A stretch of 64,000 nucleotides of DNA, from NCBI RefSeq assembly GCF_016909495.1, contig NZ_JAFBFW010000006.1, positions 1 to 64,000 of the forward strand, read 5' to 3'. Numbering within the stretch: position 1 is the first letter of the stretch; each line of letters opens with the position of its first letter. The notes beneath the pieces were generated by a model that saw nothing but the letters and a program-made list of their open reading frames with translations, ran no database searches and was not told the DNA's origin. The stretch comes from Pantoea coffeiphila (GTDB lineage: Bacteria > Pseudomonadota > Gammaproteobacteria > Enterobacterales > Enterobacteriaceae). The translations under genes and the position numbers were made by a program. Of the stretch, positions 40,997 through 49,504 are shown one piece after another.

Positions 40997-41956
40997 TCAG
41001 ATCGAAACCGTGGTCAACTGATAGCTGTCATCCAGCAGGGTAAAGCTGAACTGACGCTGCGAAGAACAGATCACCCGGCGGTCGCGGGTGACAAAGATCG
41101 CTTCAATCTGCGGTGTATCTGCCAGATACATCAGGCTGTTTTCCACGCCCATGCCGTATAGCAGCGTGGTCCAGATATCACCATCAATCGACTCTCGCGA
41201 TATCACGGTCACGCTGAGCAGTTCGTTATCCAGCGGATAGCCGCTGCGCGGGTCGAGAATATGATGGTAGCGCCGTCCGCCGAGTTCGAAATAACGCTCA
41301 TAGACGCCAGAGGTGACTACCGATCGGTTCATTACCTTAATTACGCCAATCAGCGCACCGTCTTCAGCAAAGGGCTGCTTCAGGCCGATGCCCCAGCATC
41401 GCTCCGTTTGGTGGCCGAGCGTCTGAATGTTGCCACCGAGGTTAATCAGCCCGTAATCCACCTGCTGCTGGCGCAGATAGTCTCGCACTTCATCGGCGAT
41501 CCAGCCTTTCGCAATCGCCCCGAGGTCAATTTCCATACCGGCCTGATGCAGAAACACGCTGTGGCTATCATCGTCGAGGGTCATCCCGTCGGGCCGGGTC
41601 AGTGCCAGTAACGCTCTGATTTCATCTTCCGGCGGCACGCTGTTGCCCTGGAAACCAATTTTCCAGCGCTTGACCAGCGGGCCAATGGCAAAATTAAATG
41701 CGCTACCGGGCAGCAGGCTGACCCGGTGAGCGCGTTTAATCAGTTGATACACCGGCGGGCTGACGGCCACCGGATGGCGGCCCGCCGCATGATTAATCGC
41801 CATCACCTCCGAATGGGGGCGATTCACGGTCAGCCGGTTTTCCTGCTGTTTAATCAGCCGGAATACCCCGCGAGCCAGCGCTTCATCGTGCTCAAACAGC
41901 TTCAGCAGGATCGGGGAACCCATCATTACAGCGGAAAAGGCATATACCCCGTCCAC
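40997..41956 (-). CDS. apbE: FAD:protein FMN transferase ApbE
   Basis: A 319-residue ApbE family flavin transferase, which attaches FMN through a phosphoester to Thr/Ser of FMN_bind domains. Marks: GSAFNFAIGPLVKRWKIG, the Mg/FAD-binding DLGAIAKGWIADEVRDYL and GLINLGGNIQTLG, and the HHILDPRSGYPLDN motif. No signal peptide or lipobox is seen, so it works in the cytosol, unlike periplasmic ApbE lipoproteins. It follows the fumarate reductase gene by 6 bases, so its target is very likely that protein's FMN_bind domain. Confidence 0.9.
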   Translation of the reverse strand: MDGVYAFSAVMMGSPILLKLFEHDEALARGVFRLIKQQENRLTVNRPHSEVMAINHAAGRHPVAVSPPVYQLIKRAHRVSLLPGSAFNFAIGPLVKRWKIGFQGNSVPPEDEIRALLALTRPDGMTLDDDSHSVFLHQAGMEIDLGAIAKGWIADEVRDYLRQQQVDYGLINLGGNIQTLGHQTERCWGIGLKQPFAEDGALIGVIKVMNRSVVTSGVYERYFELGGRRYHHILDPRSGYPLDNELLSVTVISRESIDGDIWTTLLYGMGVENSLMYLADTPQIEAIFVTRDRRVICSSQRQFSFTLLDDSYQLTTVSI

Positions 41957-41962
41957 CGGATG

Positions 41963-44740
41963 TCAGCGCCGCGCCCAGGCGGCGGCGTTACGGCCTGCCA
42001 GCGTGCCGAAAATGATGATATCGGCAATCGCGTTACCGCCAATCCGGTTGGCACCGTGGATGCCGCCGACCACTTCACCCGCCGCCCATGCGCCGCCGAT
42101 CGGCTGCTGCTGAGTATCCAGCACCGCCGTTTCGGTATTGATGGTGATGCCGCCCATGGTGTGATGCACACCCGGGGCAATGCGGATGGCATAGTACGGT
42201 GCCTGGTTTAGCGGGTGGCGCAGCGCGGTGGTGCGGCCAAAGTCCTCATCATTCTGCTGGTCAACGAACTGGTTGTAGCGCCCCAGCGTGGTTTGCAGGG
42301 TTTCCTGATCCATATTCAATTTCACCGCCAGCTCGTGCGGGCTAGGGGCGCTGACAACAAAGCCTTTGGCGATGTACTCATCGGCGGCTTTGTTGTTACT
42401 GCGCACCTGATTGTCGAAGATTATCCAGGCGCTTTTCTCCGGCAGGGCGATAATCGCCGCCGAGACCTTGTCGCGGGTTTCCATCTCGTTATAGAAACGA
42501 TGGCCCGCCTGGCTGACCAGAATTGCCCCACCGCCGCGAATCGCTTCGGAAATCAGGTAGGACGTGGTTTGCTCTACGGTCGGGTGGATCTGAATTTCGC
42601 CCATATCGACCGTGCCCGCACCAATGTGTTGCAGAATGGCAATGCCGCTGCCGGTGGCACCTTTGTGGTTGGTGGTGACAAAGCCATCCAGCTCAGGGCG
42701 ATATTTCACCACCATTTCCCGGTTGGCGCTGAAGCCACCGGTGGCCACAATCACGCTTTTGGCATTCAGAACACGGGTGTCGTTGTATTCGTCCACCACC
42801 TTCACACCGCTGACTACGCCGTTTTCCAGCAGGATCTCTTCCACGGCGGTTTCCAGCAGTACCTCGATATTGCGCTGGTTAATGCCTTTTACCAGGCCGC
42901 TAATCAGGAAGCCGCCCACCGCAGAACGATCGGCAGGACGGTGGGTGCGCTCAACGCTCATACCGCCGGTGATGGTGATGTCGCTGAGTTCGATGTCATT
43001 GTCCTTCAGCCATTCAATCGCCCCCGGTGCCCGCTCAACGAATTCTTTCAGTAGCACCGGGTTGTTTTTGAATTTGCCGCCTTTCAGCGTTTCGTCATAG
43101 AACAGCGTTTTGCTGTCCTCGATACCTTTCAGCTGCTGATAGTGGGTTTCTGCCGCGTTCATCCCCACTGAAGCTTTAATGGTGTTGCCGCCGATGGTCG
43201 GCATCTTCTCAATAATCACCACGTGTGCACCGGCGTCGCTGGCCTGGATCGCCGCCGCCAGCCCGGCACCGCCGCTGCCGATCACCACCACATCGTAGCT
43301 CTGGGGAGCCTGCGGGTTGCCGCCTTCTTCGATCACGTGCTCTTTACTGGAGGTGGTCATCGCGCGTGAGACGGCTTTTTTCAGTGCCTCACTCTGGGTG
43401 GTGGCTCCGGTGATGGCATCCACGTAGGGGCTGTTGGCCACCAGCATACGGGTACGCAGCTTCTCAAAGGTGGTGGTGAAGTCCACATCGAGCGAGTCAT
43501 CCGCCACCATTGCGATGTCAGTTATACGGTCGGTATCCAGCGTGACGTTGATTTTCAGCTTCAGCGCTTCGGCTTCCACTTTCTCCTGGTACACACCGGC
43601 TTTGTACTTCCGGCCGCCGGAGCTGACATCGCGGATCATCGCATCCACCAGTGAGAATCGCCACAGCGGTTCAGGAATGTTCAGCGCTTCCCGCTGGGTG
43701 CTGTTGATAAACAGCTCCAGCTGCTCGTTTTTAATGATGCGATCGGCCCAGTCCGGGTAGGCGATGCAGGCTTTACCCACCGCCACCAGATCGAAGCCTT
43801 TTTCCAGCGCCAGTTCGGCGTCAGCTTTATTCAGCACGCCGCCCACGCCGATAACCGGCACCTTTGCCAGGGTCGCCGTACGGGCGGCAAGATATTTGGT
43901 GATTAGCGGAGTGGGATCGTCGCGGTCAACAATCGACGGGCGCAACAGCTGGCCGACGGAGAAATGCACATAGTCAATGCCGCGCTCCGCCAGCTTCTCC
44001 AGCAGGTACATCGTGTCGTCGAAGCGGATACCGGGCACTTCCAGCTCTTCCGGCGAGAAGCGATAGCCGATGATAAAGGTGGAGTCGGCAAAGCGCCGCA
44101 CCATCTTATGGGTGATCTCCAGCACCTCCAGCGGGAAGCGGGTGCGATTATCGCGGCTGCCGCCCCATTTATCATCGCGCTGGTTGGAGTTCGGTGAATA
44201 GAACTGCTGGATCAGATAGGTATTCGCACCGTGCAGCTCCACGCCGTCAAACCCGGCTTTGATTGCCCGGTTTACGGCGTCGCCGAACTTAGTGATCATC
44301 ACGTCGACTTCTTCTGCGGTCAGCGCCTGCGGAGTCGTTGCGCCTTCACGGGGAGCGGCGATAGCGCTTGGCGCTACCGGCGTTTTTCCGCCGATCAGCT
44401 CCGGCTCCACCATGCGGCCACCGTGATAGATCTGCAAAATGGCCTTGGAGCCTTTGGTCTTGATAGCGTGGGCAATTTTTGCCAGACCCGAGATTTTATT
44501 ATCGCTGTCGATGCCGATAGCGCCGGGGAAAGCCGGCCCTTTGGGGTCGATAAAGCAGGACTCAACGATCACTGTACCAATGCTGCCCGCGCGATCGCGG
44601 TAGTATTCGACCAGTTCACTGGTGACCGTGCCATCGTAAAAGCCGGTACAGGTGGTCATGGGGGCCATTAACAGACGGTTTTTCAGCACGGCGCCGTTCG
44701 GCAGCGTCAGCGGATTAAGAACAGGGCTTAACGTATTCAT
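41963..44740 (-). CDS. Cytosolic NADH:fumarate reductase, OYE-FMN_bind-FAD fusion
   Basis: A 925-residue three-domain flavoprotein. Residues 1-365 form an Old Yellow Enzyme-like FMN domain (NADH oxidation; HGANTYLIQQF at 170-180). Residues about 370-465 are an FMN_bind domain with DAITGATTQS at 441-450, where Thr447 is the expected ApbE-attached FMN site. Residues 480-925 are a fumarate reductase flavoprotein domain: FAD motif GSGGAG (488-493), HHTMGGI and GEVVGGIHGANRIGGNA near the end. No signal peptide or quinone-reactive subunits, so it should reduce fumarate with NADH in the cytosol. This domain order is known from Klebsiella and trypanosomatid soluble fumarate reductases. Confidence 0.88.
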   Translation of the reverse strand: MNTLSPVLNPLTLPNGAVLKNRLLMAPMTTCTGFYDGTVTSELVEYYRDRAGSIGTVIVESCFIDPKGPAFPGAIGIDSDNKISGLAKIAHAIKTKGSKAILQIYHGGRMVEPELIGGKTPVAPSAIAAPREGATTPQALTAEEVDVMITKFGDAVNRAIKAGFDGVELHGANTYLIQQFYSPNSNQRDDKWGGSRDNRTRFPLEVLEITHKMVRRFADSTFIIGYRFSPEELEVPGIRFDDTMYLLEKLAERGIDYVHFSVGQLLRPSIVDRDDPTPLITKYLAARTATLAKVPVIGVGGVLNKADAELALEKGFDLVAVGKACIAYPDWADRIIKNEQLELFINSTQREALNIPEPLWRFSLVDAMIRDVSSGGRKYKAGVYQEKVEAEALKLKINVTLDTDRITDIAMVADDSLDVDFTTTFEKLRTRMLVANSPYVDAITGATTQSEALKKAVSRAMTTSSKEHVIEEGGNPQAPQSYDVVVIGSGGAGLAAAIQASDAGAHVVIIEKMPTIGGNTIKASVGMNAAETHYQQLKGIEDSKTLFYDETLKGGKFKNNPVLLKEFVERAPGAIEWLKDNDIELSDITITGGMSVERTHRPADRSAVGGFLISGLVKGINQRNIEVLLETAVEEILLENGVVSGVKVVDEYNDTRVLNAKSVIVATGGFSANREMVVKYRPELDGFVTTNHKGATGSGIAILQHIGAGTVDMGEIQIHPTVEQTTSYLISEAIRGGGAILVSQAGHRFYNEMETRDKVSAAIIALPEKSAWIIFDNQVRSNNKAADEYIAKGFVVSAPSPHELAVKLNMDQETLQTTLGRYNQFVDQQNDEDFGRTTALRHPLNQAPYYAIRIAPGVHHTMGGITINTETAVLDTQQQPIGGAWAAGEVVGGIHGANRIGGNAIADIIIFGTLAGRNAAAWARR

Positions 44741-45263
44741 CAGGTGGGCTCCAAATAAAAATTCTTATAATTCTGTTGCAGGCGACGATTTAAAAAATAG
44801 CGATTTAACGGCATCCTGTGGCGAATATAAAATTACTCGAGTGGATAGTTTTTTATTCTAAATTCAACCACCAACAATGAACAGATATTACTGTGCCAAA
44901 ATAAAATAATTTATTAATTGTTAACCAACAAGAACAAAAAATCAACTTTCAATATACATAAAAATAACTTCAACAAAAACAATATCCTATATGTTATTTT
45001 TGTTGCGTGAACTGTATTGTCTATAAAGTAAACGACAGTTTTTCTCTGTTGAGATAAACCTTATTATTGATATTAATATTTCCATTTAATTTCGCGGGAA
45101 TAGCAAAAGTAAACGAAATATAACAATGCATAATTTTATCTGATGGCGGATGGCTCCCTTGATACCCGGGTTACCCTCATAAAAAAATTAAAAAATAAAC
45201 AGAATATCGGCTATAAAGTATGTGGATACTTCACTCAAACTCATCAACCTGCAGATAAAAACT
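44741..45263. promoter_or_regulatory. AT-rich divergent promoter region of fumarate genes
   Basis: A 523-base gap without a gene, very AT-rich, between the fumarate reductase and the dicarboxylate transporter. It holds a 35-base quasi-palindrome (44971-45005) and a weak FNR-like half match TTGATATTAATAT (45067-45079, 7 of 10 conserved bases). The low GC may reflect silencing or bending proteins. Confidence 0.5.
44971..45005. promoter_or_regulatory. Large quasi-palindrome
   Basis: Perfect 9-base outer arms CAACAAAAA and TTTTTGTTG, with partly symmetric inner bases (ATAT-CC-TATAT centre), 35 bases in all. Candidate operator for an unlinked regulator controlling both divergent promoters. Confidence 0.45.
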
Positions 45264-46775
45264 ATGAAACAGACATCGTCGGTTAGTGAAACCGCTGCTG
45301 CCCCTCCGGCCGCAACGGAAAATAAAAAACGCCTGATTATGATGTTCCTGCCCGTTCTCGTGGCGGTACTGCTGCTACTGATGCCGGTGCCTGAGGGGCT
45401 GGAGCCTTATGCATGGCACTTCTTCGCGATTTTTGTTGGTGTGATTGTCGGCCTGATTTTCGAGCCACTGCCCGGCGCAGTGATCGGGCTTACCGGCGTA
45501 GTGGCCATCGCTTTGTTCAGTCCGTGGGTGCTGTTCAGCCCGGCGGAACTGGCCGATCCGAATTTCAAAACCGCCACCCAGGCGTTTAAGTGGGCGGTCA
45601 GCGGCTTCGGCAACTCCACCGTGTGGCTGATTTTTGGTGCGTTTATGTTTGCCGCAGGCTATGACAAAACGCAGTTTGGCCGTCGTCTGGCGCTGATCCT
45701 GGTGAAATACCTGGGCCGTCGCAGCCTGACGCTGGGCTACGCCATCACCTTTGCCGACCTGCTGCTGGCCCCGTTTACGCCGTCCAACACCGCGCGCAGC
45801 GGCGGGACTATCTATCCGATTATCGCCAACCTGCCGCCGCTGTACGGCTCTAAACCCAACGACCCCAGCGCGCGTAAGATCGGCTCTTACCTGATGTGGG
45901 TGGCGATCACCGCAGCCTGTATCACCAGCTCGATGTTCCTTTCCGCGCTGGCACCGAACCTGCTGGCGCTGGCGCTGGTGAAAAGCGTTATCGGCTTTGA
46001 TATCTCCTGGGGCATGTGGTTCCTCGCCTTCCTGCCGCTGGGCGTGCTGCTGCTGCTGACTATGCCGCTGATGGCCTACTGGCTCTATCCCCCGGAGGTG
46101 AAGTTCAACGATGAAGTGCCGCGCTGGGCCACCAGCGAACTGGAAAAACTCGGCAAGCTGTCGCGCAACGAAATCCTGCTGCTGGTGTTTGTGGTGTCCG
46201 CGCTGCTGATGTGGATCTTCGCCACGGCCTGGATTGAACCGGCGATGGCCGCGCTGCTGGTCGTGGTACTGATGCTGTGGACCGGGGTGCTGAACTGGAA
46301 TGATATCACCAGCAACAAACCGGCGTGGAACACCTTCGCCTGGTTCGCCACGCTGGTGGCGCTGGCCGACGGTCTGGCGCGCGTGGGCTTTATCGCCTGG
46401 CTGGGTAAGCAGGGCGGCCTGCTGCTCCACGGCTACGATCCGCAGGTGTCGGCGGTGGTACTGATGATCGCCTTCTATCTGCTGCACTATCTGTTTGCCA
46501 GCACCACCGCGCACACCACCGCGCTGCTGCCCGCGATGCTGACCATTGCCGCCTCCATTCCGGGGATCAATATGCCGGTATTCTGCCTGATGATGTGTAC
46601 CTCACTGGGCGTAATGGGGATTATCACGCCGTACGGCACCGGACCCAGCCCGATTTATTACGGTAGCGGCTATCTGCCGACCAAAGACTACTGGCGAATG
46701 GGCACCATCTTCGGACTGTTCTTCCTGTGCGCACTGATGCTGATCGGCTATCCGTGGATGGTGATGATGTTCTGA
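45264..46775 (+). CDS. DASS family di-/tricarboxylate transporter (CitT/TtdT-like)
   Basis: A 503-residue inner-membrane transporter of the divalent anion:Na symporter family with about 12 hydrophobic segments and the two SNT-like substrate motifs (LLAPFTPSNTARSGGTIYPI about residue 170, and FASTTAHTTALLPA with GIITPYGTGPSPIYYGSGY later). Most enterobacterial members of this branch exchange citrate, tartrate or fumarate for succinate. The ATG at 45264 is used; a GTG at 45222 would add 14 residues. Downstream fumarase suggests the imported acid is malate, tartrate or another fumarate precursor. Confidence 0.87.
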   Translation: MKQTSSVSETAAAPPAATENKKRLIMMFLPVLVAVLLLLMPVPEGLEPYAWHFFAIFVGVIVGLIFEPLPGAVIGLTGVVAIALFSPWVLFSPAELADPNFKTATQAFKWAVSGFGNSTVWLIFGAFMFAAGYDKTQFGRRLALILVKYLGRRSLTLGYAITFADLLLAPFTPSNTARSGGTIYPIIANLPPLYGSKPNDPSARKIGSYLMWVAITAACITSSMFLSALAPNLLALALVKSVIGFDISWGMWFLAFLPLGVLLLLTMPLMAYWLYPPEVKFNDEVPRWATSELEKLGKLSRNEILLLVFVVSALLMWIFATAWIEPAMAALLVVVLMLWTGVLNWNDITSNKPAWNTFAWFATLVALADGLARVGFIAWLGKQGGLLLHGYDPQVSAVVLMIAFYLLHYLFASTTAHTTALLPAMLTIAASIPGINMPVFCLMMCTSLGVMGIITPYGTGPSPIYYGSGYLPTKDYWRMGTIFGLFFLCALMLIGYPWMVMMF

Positions 46776-46833
46776 TCTGGCACAGAAGTCATGGTTATTA
46801 TCCGCAACTCCCTATAACATTCTCACTAAACCT

Positions 46834-46860
46834 GCCGGCCCCGCTTCTCCCCGGGCCGGC
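46834..46860 (+). terminator. GC-rich hairpin between transporter and fumarase
   Basis: Perfect 8-base stem GCCGGCCC / GGGCCGGC with an 11-base loop, without a T run. It may reduce read-through or protect the upstream mRNA. Confidence 0.5.
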
Positions 46861-46948
46861 CAGATAAAAACCATAATGAAATATCGCCAGTGACGTTGCC
46901 GGTAGTTCAGCGATGTTGCGCGGCTACTTATCATTAAGTGAGAGCAAA

Positions 46949-48592
46949 ATGTCGAAAAAACCGTTCCATTATCAGACCCCGTTCCCTCTTGCCAAAGAGG
47001 ATACCGAATACTATCTGCTCACCCGCGATCATGTTTCCGTCAGTGAATTCGACGGTCAGTCTATTTTAAAAGTGGAACCGCAGGCGCTGACGCTGCTGGC
47101 GCAGCATGCCTTCCACGACGCCTCCTTTATGCTGCGCCCGGCGCACCAGCGCCAGGTGGCCGCGATGCTGGCCGATCCGGAAGCCAGCCAGAATGACCGC
47201 TACGTGGCGCTGCAGTTTTTGCGCAACTCCGAAATTGCCGCCAAGGGCATTCTGCCGACCTGTCAGGACACCGGTACGGCGATAATTATGGGTAAAAAAG
47301 GGCAGCGGGTGTGGACCGGCGGCGGCGATGAGGCCGCGCTGGCGCAGGGGGTGTACAACACCTACACCGAAGACAACCTGCGCTATTCGCAGAATGCCGC
47401 GCTGGATATGTACCGTGAGGTGAACACCGGCACCAACCTGCCCGCGCAGATCGATCTCTACAGCGTTGATGGTGATGAATATAAGTTCCTGTGCATGGCC
47501 AAAGGCGGCGGCTCGGCCAATAAAACCTACCTCTATCAGGAAACCAAAGCCCTGCTGACGCCCGGTAAACTGAAAAACTTCCTTACCGAGAAAATGCGCA
47601 GCCTGGGTACTGCGGCCTGCCCGCCGTACCATATTGCCTTTGTGATTGGCGGCACGTCGGCCGACAGCACGCTGAAAACCGTGAAGCTGGCCTCGACCCA
47701 CTATTACGACCAGCTGCCCACCGAGGGCAACGAGCACGGCCAGGCGTTCCGCGACGTGGCGCTGGAGCAGGAGCTGCTGCTGGCGGCGCAGCAGCTGGGG
47801 CTGGGTGCGCAGTTTGGCGGTAAATACTTCGCTCATGATATCCGCGTGATCCGCCTGCCGCGCCACGGTGCATCCTGCCCGGTGGCGATGGCGGTATCCT
47901 GCTCCGCCGACCGTAATATCAAGGCGAAAATCAACCGCGACGGTATCTGGATTGAGAAGATGGAGCAGAATCCGGGCCAGTATATACCGGAAGAACTGCG
48001 CCAGCAGGGCGAGGGCGATGTGGTGCAGGTGGATCTGAACCGCCCGATGAAGGAGATCCTCGCCCAGCTGTCTGAGTATCCGGTCTCGACCCGCCTTTCA
48101 CTCAGCGGCACCATTATCGTCGGGCGCGATATCGCCCACGCCAAGCTGAAAGAGCGAATTGATAACGGCGAAGGGCTGCCGCAGTACATTAAGGATCACC
48201 CGGTGTACTATGCGGGTCCGGCCAAAACGCCGGAGGGCTATGCCTCCGGTTCGCTGGGGCCGACCACCGCCGGGCGCATGGACTCCTATGTTGACCTGCT
48301 GCAGGCCAACGGCGGCAGTATGATCATGCTGGCGAAGGGCAACCGCAGTCAGCAGGTGACGGATGCCTGCCAGAAACACGGCGGCTTCTACCTCGGCAGT
48401 ATCGGCGGCCCGGCTGCGGTGCTGGCGCAGCAGAGTATTAAAAGTCTGGAGTGCGTCGAATACCCTGAGTTGGGTATGGAGGCTATCTGGAAAATTGAAG
48501 TCGAAAACTTCCCGGCCTTTATCCTGGTCGATGATAAAGGCAACGACTTCTTCCAGCAGATCCACAATCAGTGCGACACCTGCGTGAAGTAA
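46949..48592 (+). CDS. fumA: Class I fumarate hydratase (FumA/FumB type)
   Basis: A 547-residue iron-sulfur fumarase of the FumA/FumB type, converting malate to fumarate reversibly with an oxygen-sensitive [4Fe-4S] cluster. Cluster Cys candidates are in [11 protein letters not shown] (about residue 106), YHIAFVIGG context after AACPPYH, and the later [10 protein letters not shown] region. The C-terminal domain has [20 protein letters not shown] and [18 protein letters not shown] 46949 follows GAGAG. It lies 173 bases after the transporter gene on the same strand and makes the substrate of the reductase encoded on the other side. Confidence 0.93.
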   Translation: MSKKPFHYQTPFPLAKEDTEYYLLTRDHVSVSEFDGQSILKVEPQALTLLAQHAFHDASFMLRPAHQRQVAAMLADPEASQNDRYVALQFLRNSEIAAKGILPTCQDTGTAIIMGKKGQRVWTGGGDEAALAQGVYNTYTEDNLRYSQNAALDMYREVNTGTNLPAQIDLYSVDGDEYKFLCMAKGGGSANKTYLYQETKALLTPGKLKNFLTEKMRSLGTAACPPYHIAFVIGGTSADSTLKTVKLASTHYYDQLPTEGNEHGQAFRDVALEQELLLAAQQLGLGAQFGGKYFAHDIRVIRLPRHGASCPVAMAVSCSADRNIKAKINRDGIWIEKMEQNPGQYIPEELRQQGEGDVVQVDLNRPMKEILAQLSEYPVSTRLSLSGTIIVGRDIAHAKLKERIDNGEGLPQYIKDHPVYYAGPAKTPEGYASGSLGPTTAGRMDSYVDLLQANGGSMIMLAKGNRSQQVTDACQKHGGFYLGSIGGPAAVLAQQSIKSLECVEYPELGMEAIWKIEVENFPAFILVDDKGNDFFQQIHNQCDTCVK

Positions 48593-48605
48593 TCGCGTAA
48601 AAAAA

Positions 48606-48633
48606 GTCACCCCCTCGCTTTGAAGGGGGTGAC
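48606..48633. terminator. Terminator for the hpaR transcript (minus strand)
   Basis: Perfect 9-base stem GTCACCCCC / GGGGGTGAC; on the minus strand it is followed by seven T, a classical terminator for hpaR. It may also act weakly for the fumarase on the plus strand. Bases 48634-48830 hold no gene I can support. Confidence 0.8.
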
Positions 48634-48830
48634 GCATCGCCTGAGCTCACAAGCAATGACGTAACACCCGTGCTTAACAGGACGCAGCTTCAGCGTTAAC
48701 CTCTGACCCGTTACCTTTACGTCTATTTCAACTCGTCAATCCGTGGTGGTACCTGCGCCATCAGCAGCGCTGCGGCCGCTGCAAAAGAACGCAGTCAGCG
48801 CAAGCGCTTTTCGACGTTGCCCGCCGCTGG

Positions 48831-49244
48831 TCAGGGCTGTAACTGGTTAAACGCATCCAGCAGCTGCTGCAGCTGGATCATTCTCTCTTTGCCAAACTGC
48901 TGTTCAATCTGACGGTAGCCTTCATCAATTTCCAGCCGGGCTTTGTTGTACAGTGCCAGCCCTTCCGGGGTCAGCGCGGCCACCAGCTTGCGCTGATCGT
49001 TCACCGGTTTAAGGCGTGATACCAGCCCGTCGCGCTCCAGACGAGTCAGTATGCCGGTCAGGCTGGGGCGCAGAATGCAGGCCCGCTCGGCCAGTTCGTG
49101 GAAATCCAGAGTAGTGACTTCAGCCAGAATACGCACGATGCGCCACTGCTGCTCGGTCAGTCCGTAGCGATTGAGGATCGGGCGAAAGTAACCCATGGCG
49201 GTTTCCCGCGCCTGTAAAAGGGCGATGGTCAGAGATTCGTGCAT
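48831..49244 (-). CDS. hpaR: HpaR, MarR-family repressor of homoprotocatechuate genes
   Basis: A 137-residue MarR regulator closely matching HpaR of E. coli W/C (MHESLTIALLQARETAM, then ACILRPSLTGILTRLERDGLVSRL as recognition helix and wing, and NDQRKL). It represses the hpaGEDFHI operon until a pathway intermediate binds. It is divergent from hpaG, with palindromic sites in the gap (49273-49297 and 49462-49481). Slightly shorter at the C-terminus than the E. coli protein. Confidence 0.93.
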   Translation of the reverse strand: MHESLTIALLQARETAMGYFRPILNRYGLTEQQWRIVRILAEVTTLDFHELAERACILRPSLTGILTRLERDGLVSRLKPVNDQRKLVAALTPEGLALYNKARLEIDEGYRQIEQQFGKERMIQLQQLLDAFNQLQP

Positions 49245-49272
49245 ACGGCTCCACGCTAGTCAATTTTAAAGG

Positions 49273-49297
49273 TTTCATTAATAGTAACATAAATGCA
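49273..49297. promoter_or_regulatory. Candidate HpaR operator 1 (hpaR promoter)
   Basis: TTTCATTAATA followed by GTAACATAAATGCA, an imperfect palindrome sharing TTTCATTAATA exactly with operator 2; 29 bases upstream of the hpaR start. Confidence 0.4.
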
Positions 49298-49461
49298 TTT
49301 TCCGCTGAATTCCTCCCGGTCATGTACTTTCCATTTATCGCCTTGTACTTTTCAATTTAATGAAATGTAGGTGTTTTTTTGTAAGTGTTATTTTTTTGTT
49401 AATCACGTCACAAGCCGGAAAACTGATGTTGATCTGTACTTCTTTAGCGAGTAATTCTGAT

Positions 49462-49481
49462 TTCATTAATATGTTAACGAA
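49462..49481. promoter_or_regulatory. Candidate HpaR operator 2 (hpaG promoter)
   Basis: TTCATTAATATGTTAACGAA, a 20-base palindrome with 8 of 10 pairs matching, 23 bases before the hpaG ATG where a MarR repressor would block transcription. Confidence 0.55.
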
Positions 49482-49504
49482 TTGCTTGCCATTGAGGATC
49501 AGAG

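Noticed and set aside
41963-44740. Interpretation as a plain 2,4-dienoyl-CoA reductase or OYE because of the N-terminal domain
   Set aside because: The FMN_bind domain, the fumarate reductase FAD domain and the adjacent apbE fit the fused soluble fumarate reductase type much better.
45067-45080. FNR site before the dicarboxylate transporter
   Set aside because: TTGATATTAATAT matches only 7 of the 10 conserved bases in a very AT-rich region, where such matches are expected by chance.
48723-48800. Minus-strand Ala-rich frame ending in MAQVPPRIDELK after hpaR
   Set aside because: It looks protein-like but has no start codon with a ribosome site, is about 23 codons long, and I cannot match it to a family; may be a remnant but is not supportable as a gene.
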